Of a DNA stretch of 64,000 nucleotides, positions 8,643-17,511 are shown one piece after another. The stretch is from CALRQJ02 sp943370285 (lineage in GTDB: Bacteria; Bacteroidota; Bacteroidia; Chitinophagales; Chitinophagaceae): positions 62,001-126,000 of the forward strand of contig CALRQJ020000006.1 of the NCBI GenBank assembly GCA_943370285.1, read 5' to 3'. Under the pieces are notes generated by a model. It worked only from the letters and a program-made list of their open reading frames with translations. It searched no databases and was not told where the DNA came from. The translations under genes were made by a program, and so were the position numbers. The number at the start of each line of letters is the position of its first letter. Position 1 is the stretch's first letter.

Positions 8643-9239
8643 ATGAGTAAGGGAAATACAGATTCTAAGTTTATACATAACGCAAAACGTAAATGGCAAA
8701 TAGCATTAAGAAGGTACATTTTAGAGGGGTCGCCTGCGCTACAGTATGCTCAATTCTTTGGAATAGATCATCAGAATCTCAGAAAATGGATTGAATTACA
8801 GTTTACCGGAGGATTATCTTGGGAAAACTATGCTACAGAATGGCAGTTCGACCATATCGTTCCCCAAGTATACTTTGACTTTGCCAATGAAGAAGACCTG
8901 AAACTATGCTGGCACTTTATCAATATTCGAGTAGAGCCTATCATTCATACTAAGTATAGAAGCAATAGAATAGATGTTATTGGCGTGAAGAAGTACTTTG
9001 AAGACCTTTTCCAAAAAACAGGATATAGCTATTGCACTAAAATGCTGCAAAAAATAGAAAGTCTAGAAGTCAGCAACATAGAAAGTAATCATCAGTTAGA
9101 ATCATTTGTATCAAACAATAAAAAATGGCTCGAGGAAATACAAACTTTGTGTGCTGAAGAGTTTGCTAAATTCAATTCTGGAATAAGCTTGGAAGATATC
9201 GTACTAGAAAGAGCCCTCTTCAAAAAATATGGTAGTTAG
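8643..9239 (+). CDS. HNH-like endonuclease-fold protein
   Basis: The 198-residue protein has WQFDHIVPQVYFDF (Asp70-His71) followed by DLKLCWHFINIRVEPI and HTKYRSNRID. This resembles phage and mobile-element HNH proteins of the type WxIDHIIPxSxFD ... CxHxxNLQPL, with the Asn of the ββα-metal motif at residue 94. The C-terminal half (110-198) is not recognised. No DNA-recognition domain or partner gene is evident. It lies between a terminator and mnmG as its own unit with its own promoter. Whether the nuclease site is active is uncertain because the last metal ligand is not obvious. Confidence 0.6.
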   Translation: MSKGNTDSKFIHNAKRKWQIALRRYILEGSPALQYAQFFGIDHQNLRKWIELQFTGGLSWENYATEWQFDHIVPQVYFDFANEEDLKLCWHFINIRVEPIIHTKYRSNRIDVIGVKKYFEDLFQKTGYSYCTKMLQKIESLEVSNIESNHQLESFVSNNKKWLEEIQTLCAEEFAKFNSGISLEDIVLERALFKKYGS

Positions 9240-9266
9240 GCATAAGCCAAAGACCAATTATCTTTG
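9236..9266 (+). promoter_or_regulatory. Promoter of mnmG, probably leaderless
   Basis: TATCTTTG (9259-9266) is an exact TAnnTTTG box and ends 4 nt before the mnmG ATG at 9271. A weak -33 element TTAG (9236-9239) overlaps the end of the upstream gene with a 19-bp spacer. The -7 box is convincing, the -33 box is poor. Confidence 0.5.
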
Positions 9267-9270
9267 CCAC

Positions 9271-11139
9271 ATGTTTCCAAAATACGATGTAATTGTAGTA
9301 GGTGCAGGGCATGCAGGTTGTGAGGCAGCCGCAGCCGCAGCAAATATGGGCAGTAAGGTTTTGCTCATTACCATGAATATGCAGACCATTGCTCAAATGA
9401 GTTGTAATCCCGCCATGGGCGGAATTGCCAAAGGGCAAATTGTGAGAGAAATTGATGCCTTAGGTGGTTATAGTGGTATAGTCAGTGACTTAAGCACCAT
9501 CCAATTTAGGATGTTGAATAGAAGTAAAGGTCCGGCCATGTGGAGCCCAAGGACACAAAACGATAGAATGCTCTTTGCTGCCAAGTGGAGAGAAATGCTA
9601 GAAAACACACCCAATGTAGATTTCTATCAAGATATGGTTCAATCACTATTGGTTAAAGGCGACCAATGTTTTGGCGTCATTACCGGTATGGGTCACCGCA
9701 TAGAATCTAAAACAGTGGTCGTTACAAGTGGTACATTTTTGAACGGCATCATACATATAGGGGAGAAAAGATTTGGTGGCGGTCGTGTAGCAGAAAAAGC
9801 AGCAACGGGTATTACGGAGCAATTAGTAGAATTAGGCTTTGAAAGCGACCGTTTAAAAACCGGAACGCCACCAAGAATAGATGGAAGAAGTTTAGATTAT
9901 ACCAAAATGGAGGAACAAAATGGCGATGAAGAAGTAGTAGGTTTTTCATTTACCGATGTAGAAAGAATACAACCACAACAACAACGAAGCTGCCATATTA
10001 CTTACACTAGCCAAAAAGTACATGATATATTAAAAAGCGGTTTCGACAGAAGTCCGATGTATGCCGGAAGAATTGAAGGGGTTGGGCCAAGATACTGTCC
10101 AAGTATTGAAGATAAAATCAATCGGTTTGCAGATAGAGACAGACACCAGTTGTTTGTAGAGCCGGAAGGTTGGAATACCGTTGAAATTTATGTGAATGGA
10201 TTCTCAACTTCATTACCGGAAGAAGTACAGTATGAAGCATTGAAACTGGTTCCAGGATTTGCAAATGTAAGAATGTTCAGACCGGGATATGCCATAGAAT
10301 ATGACTTCTTTCCACCAACACAATTGAGCTATACCCTAGAAACTAAAAAACTGCATAACCTATTTTTTGCAGGACAAATCAATGGAACAACAGGTTACGA
10401 AGAAGCGGCATGTCAAGGCTTAGTCGCAGGTATGAATGCACATTTAAAAAGCATAAATCAAGCACCATTTGTATTAAAAAGAAGTGAAGCGTATATAGGC
10501 GTACTCATAGATGACCTTATTAACAAAGGCACAGACGAACCTTATAGAATGTTTACGAGTAGAGCTGAGTATAGAACGCTGTTGCGACAAGACAATGCCG
10601 ATTTGAGATTAACAGAAAAAAGTTATCGGAGTGGTTTAGCATCACAAAAAAGAATGGATAAGGTATTGCAGAAAAAAGATGGCGTAGCAACAATTATAGC
10701 ATTACTACAACAAATAAGTCTAGAACCATCTGAAGCAAACGAATTCTTAGCAACAGTTCCATCAGCAGCCTTAACCGAAAAACAAAAAGTGAGTAAGATT
10801 TTATTAAGGCCTAACGTAGCGCTTGAAGCTATGCGTAACAGTATTCCAAAACTAAAAGACGCATTACAATCTTATAGTTCCGAAACGATTGAACAAGCTG
10901 AAATACAAATTAAATACGATCATTATATTTTAAAAGAAGAAGAATTAGTGAAGCGTATGTCTTCACTAGAAGATCTAGTGATTCCGGATAATTTTGATTA
11001 CACCAAACTGGCGGCCATTAGTAGTGAAGCATTACAAAAGTTTAATAAAATAAAACCCCGTACTTTAGGACAAGCCAGTAGAATAAGTGGCGTTAATCCC
11101 AGTGATGTGCAGATATTAATGGTTTATATGGGCCGATAA
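9271..11139 (+). CDS. mnmG: tRNA uridine-5-carboxymethylaminomethyl modification enzyme MnmG
   Basis: MnmG works with MnmE to add the carboxymethylaminomethyl group to U34 of certain tRNAs, using FAD, NADH and folate. Seen: N-terminal FAD-binding YDVIVVGAGHAGCEAA, CNPAMGGIAKG, GTFLNG, TGTPPRID, and GQINGTTGYEEAACQG (FAD site and conserved Cys), then the helical C-terminal domain. The ATG at 9271 is preferred over 9229 because the extra 14 residues are absent from the family and the promoter lies between. Length 622 is normal. corA follows after 9 bp, suggesting one transcript. mnmE is not in the window. Confidence 0.98.
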   Translation: MFPKYDVIVVGAGHAGCEAAAAAANMGSKVLLITMNMQTIAQMSCNPAMGGIAKGQIVREIDALGGYSGIVSDLSTIQFRMLNRSKGPAMWSPRTQNDRMLFAAKWREMLENTPNVDFYQDMVQSLLVKGDQCFGVITGMGHRIESKTVVVTSGTFLNGIIHIGEKRFGGGRVAEKAATGITEQLVELGFESDRLKTGTPPRIDGRSLDYTKMEEQNGDEEVVGFSFTDVERIQPQQQRSCHITYTSQKVHDILKSGFDRSPMYAGRIEGVGPRYCPSIEDKINRFADRDRHQLFVEPEGWNTVEIYVNGFSTSLPEEVQYEALKLVPGFANVRMFRPGYAIEYDFFPPTQLSYTLETKKLHNLFFAGQINGTTGYEEAACQGLVAGMNAHLKSINQAPFVLKRSEAYIGVLIDDLINKGTDEPYRMFTSRAEYRTLLRQDNADLRLTEKSYRSGLASQKRMDKVLQKKDGVATIIALLQQISLEPSEANEFLATVPSAALTEKQKVSKILLRPNVALEAMRNSIPKLKDALQSYSSETIEQAEIQIKYDHYILKEEELVKRMSSLEDLVIPDNFDYTKLAAISSEALQKFNKIKPRTLGQASRISGVNPSDVQILMVYMGR

Positions 11140-11148
11140 AAAATAGCT

Positions 11149-12240
11149 ATGCCACAAACTAATTTCCTAAAATATATTCTTCCTTCTTTTAATATAAGCA
11201 GGACAAAAGAAATATTGCATGTCAACCCAACAATTATTCCGGAAAGGGAAGATGCAAAGGATATAAAGATTTTTGTATACGATTATAATGCTGAAATTAT
11301 TACAGAACACGAATTGGTGAAGATAGAAGACTGCACCAAATTTATGCGGAATAGTAATATTAGTTGGATTAACATAGACGGTCTAAGAAAAAATGATGTA
11401 GAGAAAATATGTAGCATATTTGATGTACACAATCTAATTGTAGAAGATATTCTTTCGATTAGTCAAAGACCCAAGATGGACGAAATCGAAGATGTTATGT
11501 TCTGTCTCTTAAACATGCTGTACTACAATGAACACAAGAATGCTGTAGAACATGAACAAATATCAATAGTACTCGGAGAAAATTTCGTTATCACATTTCA
11601 AGAAGATGCAAGCAGAGACGTATTTACATCAATTCGAGAAAAACTAAAATTCAACAATAGTAAGCTGAGACAAAGTGGTGCCGACTATCTATGCTATTCT
11701 TTAGTTGATATGATAGTTGACCACTATTTTGTAGTGATGGAAAAAATTGGTGATAGGATAGAAGTCTTAGAAGAAGAAATCATCAGAAACAGCAATACAA
11801 GAAGTCTAGCTCGAATCAATAATTTGAGAAAAGAATTGATTGTGCTAAAACGAAATGTAATACCGGTTCGAGATTTGGTGGGCGGGTTTATGCGGAGTGA
11901 TAACCATTTACTAGAAGAAAAAACGATTAAATATTTTAAAGATATTTATGATCACATCATGCAAGCTGTAGACTTAGCAGAAAACTATCGAGATATGATG
12001 ATGAGTTTACAAGACTTATACATCAGCAATGTGAATTTGAAAATGAATGAAGTGATGAAAGTTATGGCCGTTGTTACTTGCTTATTGGCACCGGCAACAG
12101 TGATTGGAGGAATATTTGGAATGAACTTCGACGTCATTCCATATGCACATCATTCTTGGGGTTTTTATTTTGCTGTAGGATTTATGCTATTAGTACCTCT
12201 CTGGATGGTTGTTATTTTTAAAAGAAGAAACTGGTTCTAA
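11149..12240 (+). CDS. corA: Magnesium/cobalt transporter CorA
   Basis: CorA is a pentameric channel for Mg2+ (also Co2+ and Ni2+) in the inner membrane. The 363-residue protein has the large soluble N-terminal domain, a long helical stalk (about 190-295), and two C-terminal membrane helices with the signature GMN motif in GGIFGMNFD between them. It ends in the basic tail KRRNWF typical of the family. It begins 9 bp after mnmG, so it is probably read from the mnmG promoter. Confidence 0.95.
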   Translation: MPQTNFLKYILPSFNISRTKEILHVNPTIIPEREDAKDIKIFVYDYNAEIITEHELVKIEDCTKFMRNSNISWINIDGLRKNDVEKICSIFDVHNLIVEDILSISQRPKMDEIEDVMFCLLNMLYYNEHKNAVEHEQISIVLGENFVITFQEDASRDVFTSIREKLKFNNSKLRQSGADYLCYSLVDMIVDHYFVVMEKIGDRIEVLEEEIIRNSNTRSLARINNLRKELIVLKRNVIPVRDLVGGFMRSDNHLLEEKTIKYFKDIYDHIMQAVDLAENYRDMMMSLQDLYISNVNLKMNEVMKVMAVVTCLLAPATVIGGIFGMNFDVIPYAHHSWGFYFAVGFMLLVPLWMVVIFKRRNWF

Positions 12241-12301
12241 ACATTAGATTAGTTCTGTAATAAAGATTCAGATTACTAACTTGCTTATAGAAATCTACCC
12301 A

Positions 12302-14206
12302 ATGAAACGAAACATACTGTTTTGCATAGCACTTTTATTGGTCATAAACGTAAATTCCCAAAGAAGAATAATAGATTCTTTACAACAAAATAATAAAGAA
12401 GAAGCAAGCTTTAGTTGGAATAACCAAATTGCGATTGCATATCTATACGTTTCACCCGACTCTGCAATCATTTACGGTAATAAAGCTTTGCTATTAGCCG
12501 AAAAAGAAAAAAATCTAAAATATATTGCTGATGTACTGACTACAGTTGGCGTTGCCTATGACTATTTGAACAAGCAAGCTTTTGCGTTAGATTATTTTTT
12601 GCGATCGTTATCAATAAGTGAATCGATAAAAGACGAACAAGCAATTGCTGATGCTAATTATTACATAGCTGACTTGTTTAACGGATTAAGAGAATTAAAA
12701 ACTTCAAGAGTATATTATTTCAATGCATTAAGTATATATGAAAAATTAGGAAAACAGATTGACGTAGCTTCCATTTACTCCTCTTTGGGTAATAACTACT
12801 TTAAGGCTAAAATGTATGATTCCTCTATACATTACAACAGAAAAGCAGTTGCATTAGCTAGAAAATTGGGAGATAGAGATTTGACATTAATGATGGCGCT
12901 ATCGGGATTAGCAGATGATTATATCTATTTAGGTAAAGAACAGGAAGCACTACCATATATAGAAGAGGCTGAAAAAATTGCTATTGCAACAGGCGATGAT
13001 TATTACTATGCGTATTGTAGTATTCAAAAGGGATTTGTTGCAATGTCGGTTGGCGAAAATGAAAAAGCATTAGACTATGCAAACAAGACAATTAAGGTTG
13101 GAGAGAAAATGAAGATGGATGACTTAATAATGTATGCCAATGAACTATTGTATAAATTATATAAAAAATGGAAAAAACCTGAATTAGCATTAGCATACTA
13201 TGAAAAATATACTGAACAAATAGATACACTATTAACCAAACGTAAGTATAAAGCAGTTGATAGTTTACTAACAACATATAGACTTGAGAAGAAGGACAAA
13301 GAATTAGAATTATTACAAAATCAAAATCAACTTAAAAAAGCGTATTTAATAGGAGCTATTAGTGCAGCGCTGTTAATGTTAATCGTAATTCTATTATTGG
13401 TAAAATCTGTAAAAGAAAAAAGAAAGACCGTTGAAGCATTAGAGATACACAATAAAATTATTGAGCTTCAAAAAGATCAAATCGAACAACAGGCAGAATT
13501 TTTAGACAATATAAATCAAGTAAAAGACAGAATTTTCTCCATCATCAGTCACGATTTAAGAGGTCCGATTTCATCTTTAAAAGGATTGATGGATTATATG
13601 AAAAGTAATAGTTTAAGTGGCGAAGAATCTGCTTTAATAGTAAAAGAATTACAACAGTCAACTCAGAGTATTGATATGCTGTTAGAAAATTTATTGGTAT
13701 GGGCACAAATGCAAATTAGAGGAGATGTGTATACTGAACCCATAAATATAAACTTACACCAAGCAGTTTCAGAAGTATATGATTTATACTATCCAACCGC
13801 TAATCAAAAGAATATTAATTTAATTAATGATATACCCAATAATTTAAACTTACAATTCGACAAAAACCATTTGTTTTTGGTACTGCGAAATCTTGTTAGT
13901 AATGCTATAAAATTTACTAATGATGGTGGGTATGTAAAACTTCGTGCAACATTAACGAATACGATAAAAATATGTGTAGAAGACTCCGGTATTGGAATTT
14001 CAGAAGCAGAAACTAAAAAACTATTTGATGTAAATACACTATTTACCAAACGTGGAACGAATAATGAAAGAGGTACAGGATTGGGTCTCTTATTCGTTAA
14101 AGATTATATTGAAAAAAATGAAGGTGTTTTATCTATCAGTAGCACAGAAGGAATTGGAACAGTATTTTGTATTACTTTACCTATAAGTAAAATAACCAAT
14201 AGCTAA
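12302..14206 (+). CDS. TPR-containing sensor histidine kinase
   Basis: A signal peptide (MKRNILFCIALLLVINVNS) precedes several tetratricopeptide repeats (about 50-330), a membrane helix near 345-367 and a coiled coil. Then come a HisKA domain with phospho-acceptor His417 in IISHDLRGPIS and an ATPase domain (LRNLVSNAIKF, DSGIGI, GTGLGL). The periplasmic TPR region is the likely sensor, common in Bacteroidota kinases. The ATG at 12302 starts the signal peptide; TTG at 12281 is less likely. No response regulator gene is adjacent, so its partner is elsewhere. Its stop overlaps the stop of the convergent DUF2480 gene by 4 bp. Confidence 0.9.
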   Translation: MKRNILFCIALLLVINVNSQRRIIDSLQQNNKEEASFSWNNQIAIAYLYVSPDSAIIYGNKALLLAEKEKNLKYIADVLTTVGVAYDYLNKQAFALDYFLRSLSISESIKDEQAIADANYYIADLFNGLRELKTSRVYYFNALSIYEKLGKQIDVASIYSSLGNNYFKAKMYDSSIHYNRKAVALARKLGDRDLTLMMALSGLADDYIYLGKEQEALPYIEEAEKIAIATGDDYYYAYCSIQKGFVAMSVGENEKALDYANKTIKVGEKMKMDDLIMYANELLYKLYKKWKKPELALAYYEKYTEQIDTLLTKRKYKAVDSLLTTYRLEKKDKELELLQNQNQLKKAYLIGAISAALLMLIVILLLVKSVKEKRKTVEALEIHNKIIELQKDQIEQQAEFLDNINQVKDRIFSIISHDLRGPISSLKGLMDYMKSNSLSGEESALIVKELQQSTQSIDMLLENLLVWAQMQIRGDVYTEPININLHQAVSEVYDLYYPTANQKNINLINDIPNNLNLQFDKNHLFLVLRNLVSNAIKFTNDGGYVKLRATLTNTIKICVEDSGIGISEAETKKLFDVNTLFTKRGTNNERGTGLGLLFVKDYIEKNEGVLSISSTEGIGTVFCITLPISKITNS

Positions 14207-14715
14207 ACCCGTTTTTTCTTGAAAACAGGTACCGTACTACAAGGCTCTCCATACATAATGCTTTTAGCAAAAGGTCGAAGTTTGTTAGTAATGCTTAAAT
14301 ACGCCGATGCAGGAATATCAATATCTCCGCAGCCTTTAACAACTACTCGTTGATCTTCATAAATCGAGGCATCAATTGATTTAATGGCATCTAATAAAAT
14401 TGTTTCTTGTATGCTTTCTTCGGAACCGAAAATAATATTTCGAGCTACCGGTTGTAAATAAACTGTAATCAACATATATGCCCAAACCGGAATAATAGCA
14501 TCTGCAGAACAAGTAACTGCAACATTTTTATCGGCATAAGTTGACCAATCAACAGCTTCCAAAGCAGCTCTAAAATCTTTTTCTTTCAATATCAAACCCA
14601 TGAATAAATAGTCTTTGATATCAAAAACGGCAACAGCTTCTTTTGGGTAGAATTCTGCTAAATCAATCGTGATGATACCACTCTCTGCCACCTTATTTAC
14701 AAAAACAGTTTCCAT
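14203..14715 (-). CDS. DUF2480 family protein
   Basis: The 170-residue cytosolic protein matches the Bacteroidota-restricted DUF2480 family: N-terminal VNKVAESGIITIDLAEFYP, FDIKDYLFMGLILKEKDFR, then VAVTCSADAIIPVWAYML and, in the second half, VVKGCGDIDIPASAYL, which looks like an internal repeat of the same unit. Function is unknown. The ATG lies 4 nt from a TAnnTTTG box, suggesting a leaderless transcript. Confidence 0.85.
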   Translation of the reverse strand: METVFVNKVAESGIITIDLAEFYPKEAVAVFDIKDYLFMGLILKEKDFRAALEAVDWSTYADKNVAVTCSADAIIPVWAYMLITVYLQPVARNIIFGSEESIQETILLDAIKSIDASIYEDQRVVVKGCGDIDIPASAYLSITNKLRPFAKSIMYGEPCSTVPVFKKKRV

Positions 14716-14719
14716 ATTG

Positions 14720-14727
14720 CAAAAGTA
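14720..14727 (-). promoter_or_regulatory. -7 box of the DUF2480 gene (leaderless)
   Basis: On the minus strand the sequence reads TACTTTTG, an exact TAnnTTTG box, 4 nt before the ATG. No clear TTTG is seen at the -33 position. Confidence 0.4.
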
Positions 14728-14802
14728 GAAAATCTAATGAATACTACTATTGTGCAGTGTTAAAGCAGTCTGTCAATCGTTAATATTTCCTGCTATCGAA
14801 AT

Positions 14803-14832
14803 AAAAAAGCCCCAGCAGAGTGCTGAGGCTTT
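14803..14832 (-). terminator. Rho-independent terminator of the PpiD-like gene
   Basis: On the minus strand, AAAGCCTCAGC and GCTGGGGCTTT form a hairpin with an A/C bulge position and a short loop, followed by a run of T. It lies 20 bp downstream of the foldase stop codon. Confidence 0.85.
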
Positions 14833-14851
14833 AACTATTGTGAATAATCTA

Positions 14852-16963
14852 CTAATAGAATTCGTAACGATTGTCTTTAATAGTAGCAGCTTTCTTCAAA
14901 CCTTCAACGGAACGGTAAGATAAACTACTCTTTAATTGAGCTTCCATGTTTTTACGAACATCCTCAACATTTGATGTGTTAGCTTGTGCAGAAACAGCAC
15001 CAGGCTTTACCACAAATACACCGGTTGCACCTGCAATAGCATCTGTTACCTTTCCTGTTTGTGTTTTGTTGAATATAGCACCAACAACTTTTGGTTCGTT
15101 ACCAACATTGGCAATAAAAGTATTTTGGAAACTAACACTATCAGCATTCTGAACAGTAACACCTGCACTTTGAGCAATAGCTTCTAAAGTAGTGCCTTTA
15201 ATTTTAGTGCTGATAATTTGTTGTGCTTTCTTTTCATTTCTAATAAAAGGTTCTGCATTTGGTCTAGCTTTAGCTACACTCATCATACCTTTTTTAGACA
15301 CTTCGGTAACCACAGCAACCACATATTTATCACCCATATCTTCCGGCTCAGAAACATCATCTAAATCAGCATCATAAATCCAACGAACAAATTTTCTATT
15401 TTGTCCTAATGATCCAACAGAGAAATCATTCTCTTTAATATCTGCAGCGGTCAATACTTGTAAGTTTTGCTTTGCGGCGGCTTCATCAAATGATTTTTTG
15501 TTTTTTACAGCAGCTGCAAATTGTTGTGCTTGTGTATTAGCGTTGTTGATTGTTTCACCACTAGCACTAATTGCTTTGGCTAAATAAGCTATTTTATAAG
15601 CAGTTTCAATTTTCTTTTGTTGCACTACTTCAATGTAGTGGTAACCACTATAACTTGAGTTACTTACTCTTACTACTTTCTTATCACCGGTTGTACCGTA
15701 GAAAATAACTTCAGCAAATTCTTTACTCAAATTAGAGAATTGAGTGCTGGTGAATTCATACTCACCACCCTTAGTTTTACTGCCATCATCTTCACTGTAC
15801 TTCAATACCATAGCATTAAAATCAGCACCACCTTTAATAGCAGCTTCAACACTATCAATACGTTTTTTAGCAGTGCTATCATCAGCACCACTACCACCAA
15901 ACTTTACCAATATGTGGCGACATTTAACGCTATCAGGCATGCTTCTTACAGCAACCATTTTAGCAATCGTATAATTAGCACCATCTAAATATGGACCAAA
16001 AGTTTGACCGATTCCTAAACGCTTAATACTATCTGCATTAGGCACTTGTAACTTACTTCCTAAAACATAAGCATCGCTGAAAGGCAAGTCTGTACCAACT
16101 CTACCTAAATAAGCAGGAGCATCAGTAGCTGTGGCAAAATCATTTTGTAATGTAACAACACTGTTCAATGCAGCAGCACTATCGGTACCATTTGGTAAAG
16201 CATTGAAAGTAACATAGCTAATACCACGGGTAGCTTCTTCGGCTTTGAACTCAGTAGGATGTTTACTCATATAAGCTTCAACATCAGCATCAGTAACTTT
16301 AATGGTTGAATCTACAATTGTAGTATAAGGAACAGCTACATAAGAGAAAGAAGTCAATAGATTATTATCAGCAATTTGCTTTTCTGCCATCCACTTAGGA
16401 ACATAAGCAGCTTGCGTTAACAAAGCCATAAACTTTTGACGTAACGTAACATCAATAATTCCTTGTTTGATATACGCTTCGTAAAACATTTCAAACTGAG
16501 GATTAGCTTGTTGCTTTTTTAGATTAGCAAAATAAGCTTTAGCTTCAGCTACACGGTATGGTTCGCCTTTAGCAGGATCTCCAAACTGTTGCTTCATAAA
16601 GTCTGGTGGATTATCACCAAATAATTTATCATTCAATTCTTTAGCAGTAAAAGAAAGTCCCACCTTCTTATACTCTTGTTGCATAACAATATCATCTACA
16701 GCTTGGTTCCAAACCATACCAATCAATTGGTCACGCTGTGCCTGACCACCATACATGGCTTGAGATAAATTAATCTTCTTTTCAAACTCATCTTTCTGCA
16801 ATTTCTCTCCATTAACTTTACCTACAGTTGTGGTATTACCAAATAAACCACCACGGCTTTGGTTAGAAAAAGCATCCATCAGGATAAACCCAATTAAACT
16901 CAACGCAATCAACGCAATAACAAAAGCTGCGTATTTGTCCCGTATGTTCTGAATTACCGACAT
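14852..16963 (-). CDS. PpiD-like periplasmic peptidyl-prolyl isomerase/chaperone
   Basis: A single N-terminal membrane anchor (FVIALIALSLIGFILMDAF) is followed by a SurA/PpiD N-terminal chaperone region (about 35-240) and a parvulin-type PPIC domain (about 345-460: CRHILVKFGGSG, ADFNAMVLKYSEDDGSKTKGGEY, FAEVIF). A further C-terminal region is low in recognisable motifs. Such proteins help outer-membrane and secreted proteins fold as they leave the Sec translocon. At 703 residues it is typical of Bacteroidota PpiD-like proteins. It has its own promoter (16993-17023) and terminator. Confidence 0.9.
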   Translation of the reverse strand: MSVIQNIRDKYAAFVIALIALSLIGFILMDAFSNQSRGGLFGNTTTVGKVNGEKLQKDEFEKKINLSQAMYGGQAQRDQLIGMVWNQAVDDIVMQQEYKKVGLSFTAKELNDKLFGDNPPDFMKQQFGDPAKGEPYRVAEAKAYFANLKKQQANPQFEMFYEAYIKQGIIDVTLRQKFMALLTQAAYVPKWMAEKQIADNNLLTSFSYVAVPYTTIVDSTIKVTDADVEAYMSKHPTEFKAEEATRGISYVTFNALPNGTDSAAALNSVVTLQNDFATATDAPAYLGRVGTDLPFSDAYVLGSKLQVPNADSIKRLGIGQTFGPYLDGANYTIAKMVAVRSMPDSVKCRHILVKFGGSGADDSTAKKRIDSVEAAIKGGADFNAMVLKYSEDDGSKTKGGEYEFTSTQFSNLSKEFAEVIFYGTTGDKKVVRVSNSSYSGYHYIEVVQQKKIETAYKIAYLAKAISASGETINNANTQAQQFAAAVKNKKSFDEAAAKQNLQVLTAADIKENDFSVGSLGQNRKFVRWIYDADLDDVSEPEDMGDKYVVAVVTEVSKKGMMSVAKARPNAEPFIRNEKKAQQIISTKIKGTTLEAIAQSAGVTVQNADSVSFQNTFIANVGNEPKVVGAIFNKTQTGKVTDAIAGATGVFVVKPGAVSAQANTSNVEDVRKNMEAQLKSSLSYRSVEGLKKAATIKDNRYEFY

Positions 16964-16992
16964 AATATAATATGGCTTTTAAAAGTGGATGG

Positions 16993-17023
16993 CAAAAATA
17001 GGGGAATAAAACATTTGAACAAA
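16993..17023 (-). promoter_or_regulatory. Promoter of the PpiD-like gene
   Basis: On the minus strand, TTTG (17020-17023), a 19-bp spacer and TATTTTTG (16993-17000) match the Bacteroidota promoter. The leader would be about 25 nt. Confidence 0.6.
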
Positions 17024-17024
17024 T

Positions 17025-17511
17025 TGTGGAAAAACTATTCAAACAAAGAATGGTACTTATTTTCAAAAGAAAGGCTATCAAATAGAAATACAGGGTTTTA
17101 AAGGGTAGTTTAAAGAAATCCACAACCCGAAGTGGGAAAAAGACCAAATCGGTGGAAAACCCTAGATTTTTTCCTTTTCGGTGGTGAATAATTGGATAAT
17201 AAATACAGGGGTTTAGGACCGAAGCGCTAAAAGTGGTGATTACAGCACAAATTACCCGCTGTTAAAATAACAGTGCATTGCTGTGGATTACTGAAAAAGC
17301 AATGTTGTGAACGAAGTAATCCTCCATTGTGCATAAAACCAAGATTTCAATCTACCAGAACAATAAACTACTGTTAAATGAATGTGGATTGCAGTGGATA
17401 ATAGTAACCTTGTTAACTTTGGCACTTTGGGGAAAACAAACTTATCCCGATATACACACTCCTAATAGTAATAGTGGTTTTATAAATATAATAGTTATTA
17501 ATTAATACTAC
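17025..17511. other. 548-bp gene-free region with DnaA-box-like words and an AT-rich stretch
   Basis: No gene is seen between 16964 and 17511. Against the DnaA box TGTGGATAA, three words have one mismatch: 17025-17033, 17282-17290 and 17393-17401. Others have two: 17116-17124 (opposite strand), 17191-17199, 17383-17391 and 17442-17450 (opposite strand). An AT-rich run covers about 17477-17510. This could be a replication origin candidate or a DnaA-regulated intergenic region. The nadA promoter lies within it. Evidence is only word counting by eye. Confidence 0.3.
17389..17421 (+). promoter_or_regulatory. Candidate nadA promoter
   Basis: TTG (17389-17391), a 22-bp spacer and TAACTTTG (17414-17421) resemble the Bacteroidota promoter. 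The leader to nadA would be about 85 nt. The spacer is a little long. Confidence 0.4.
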
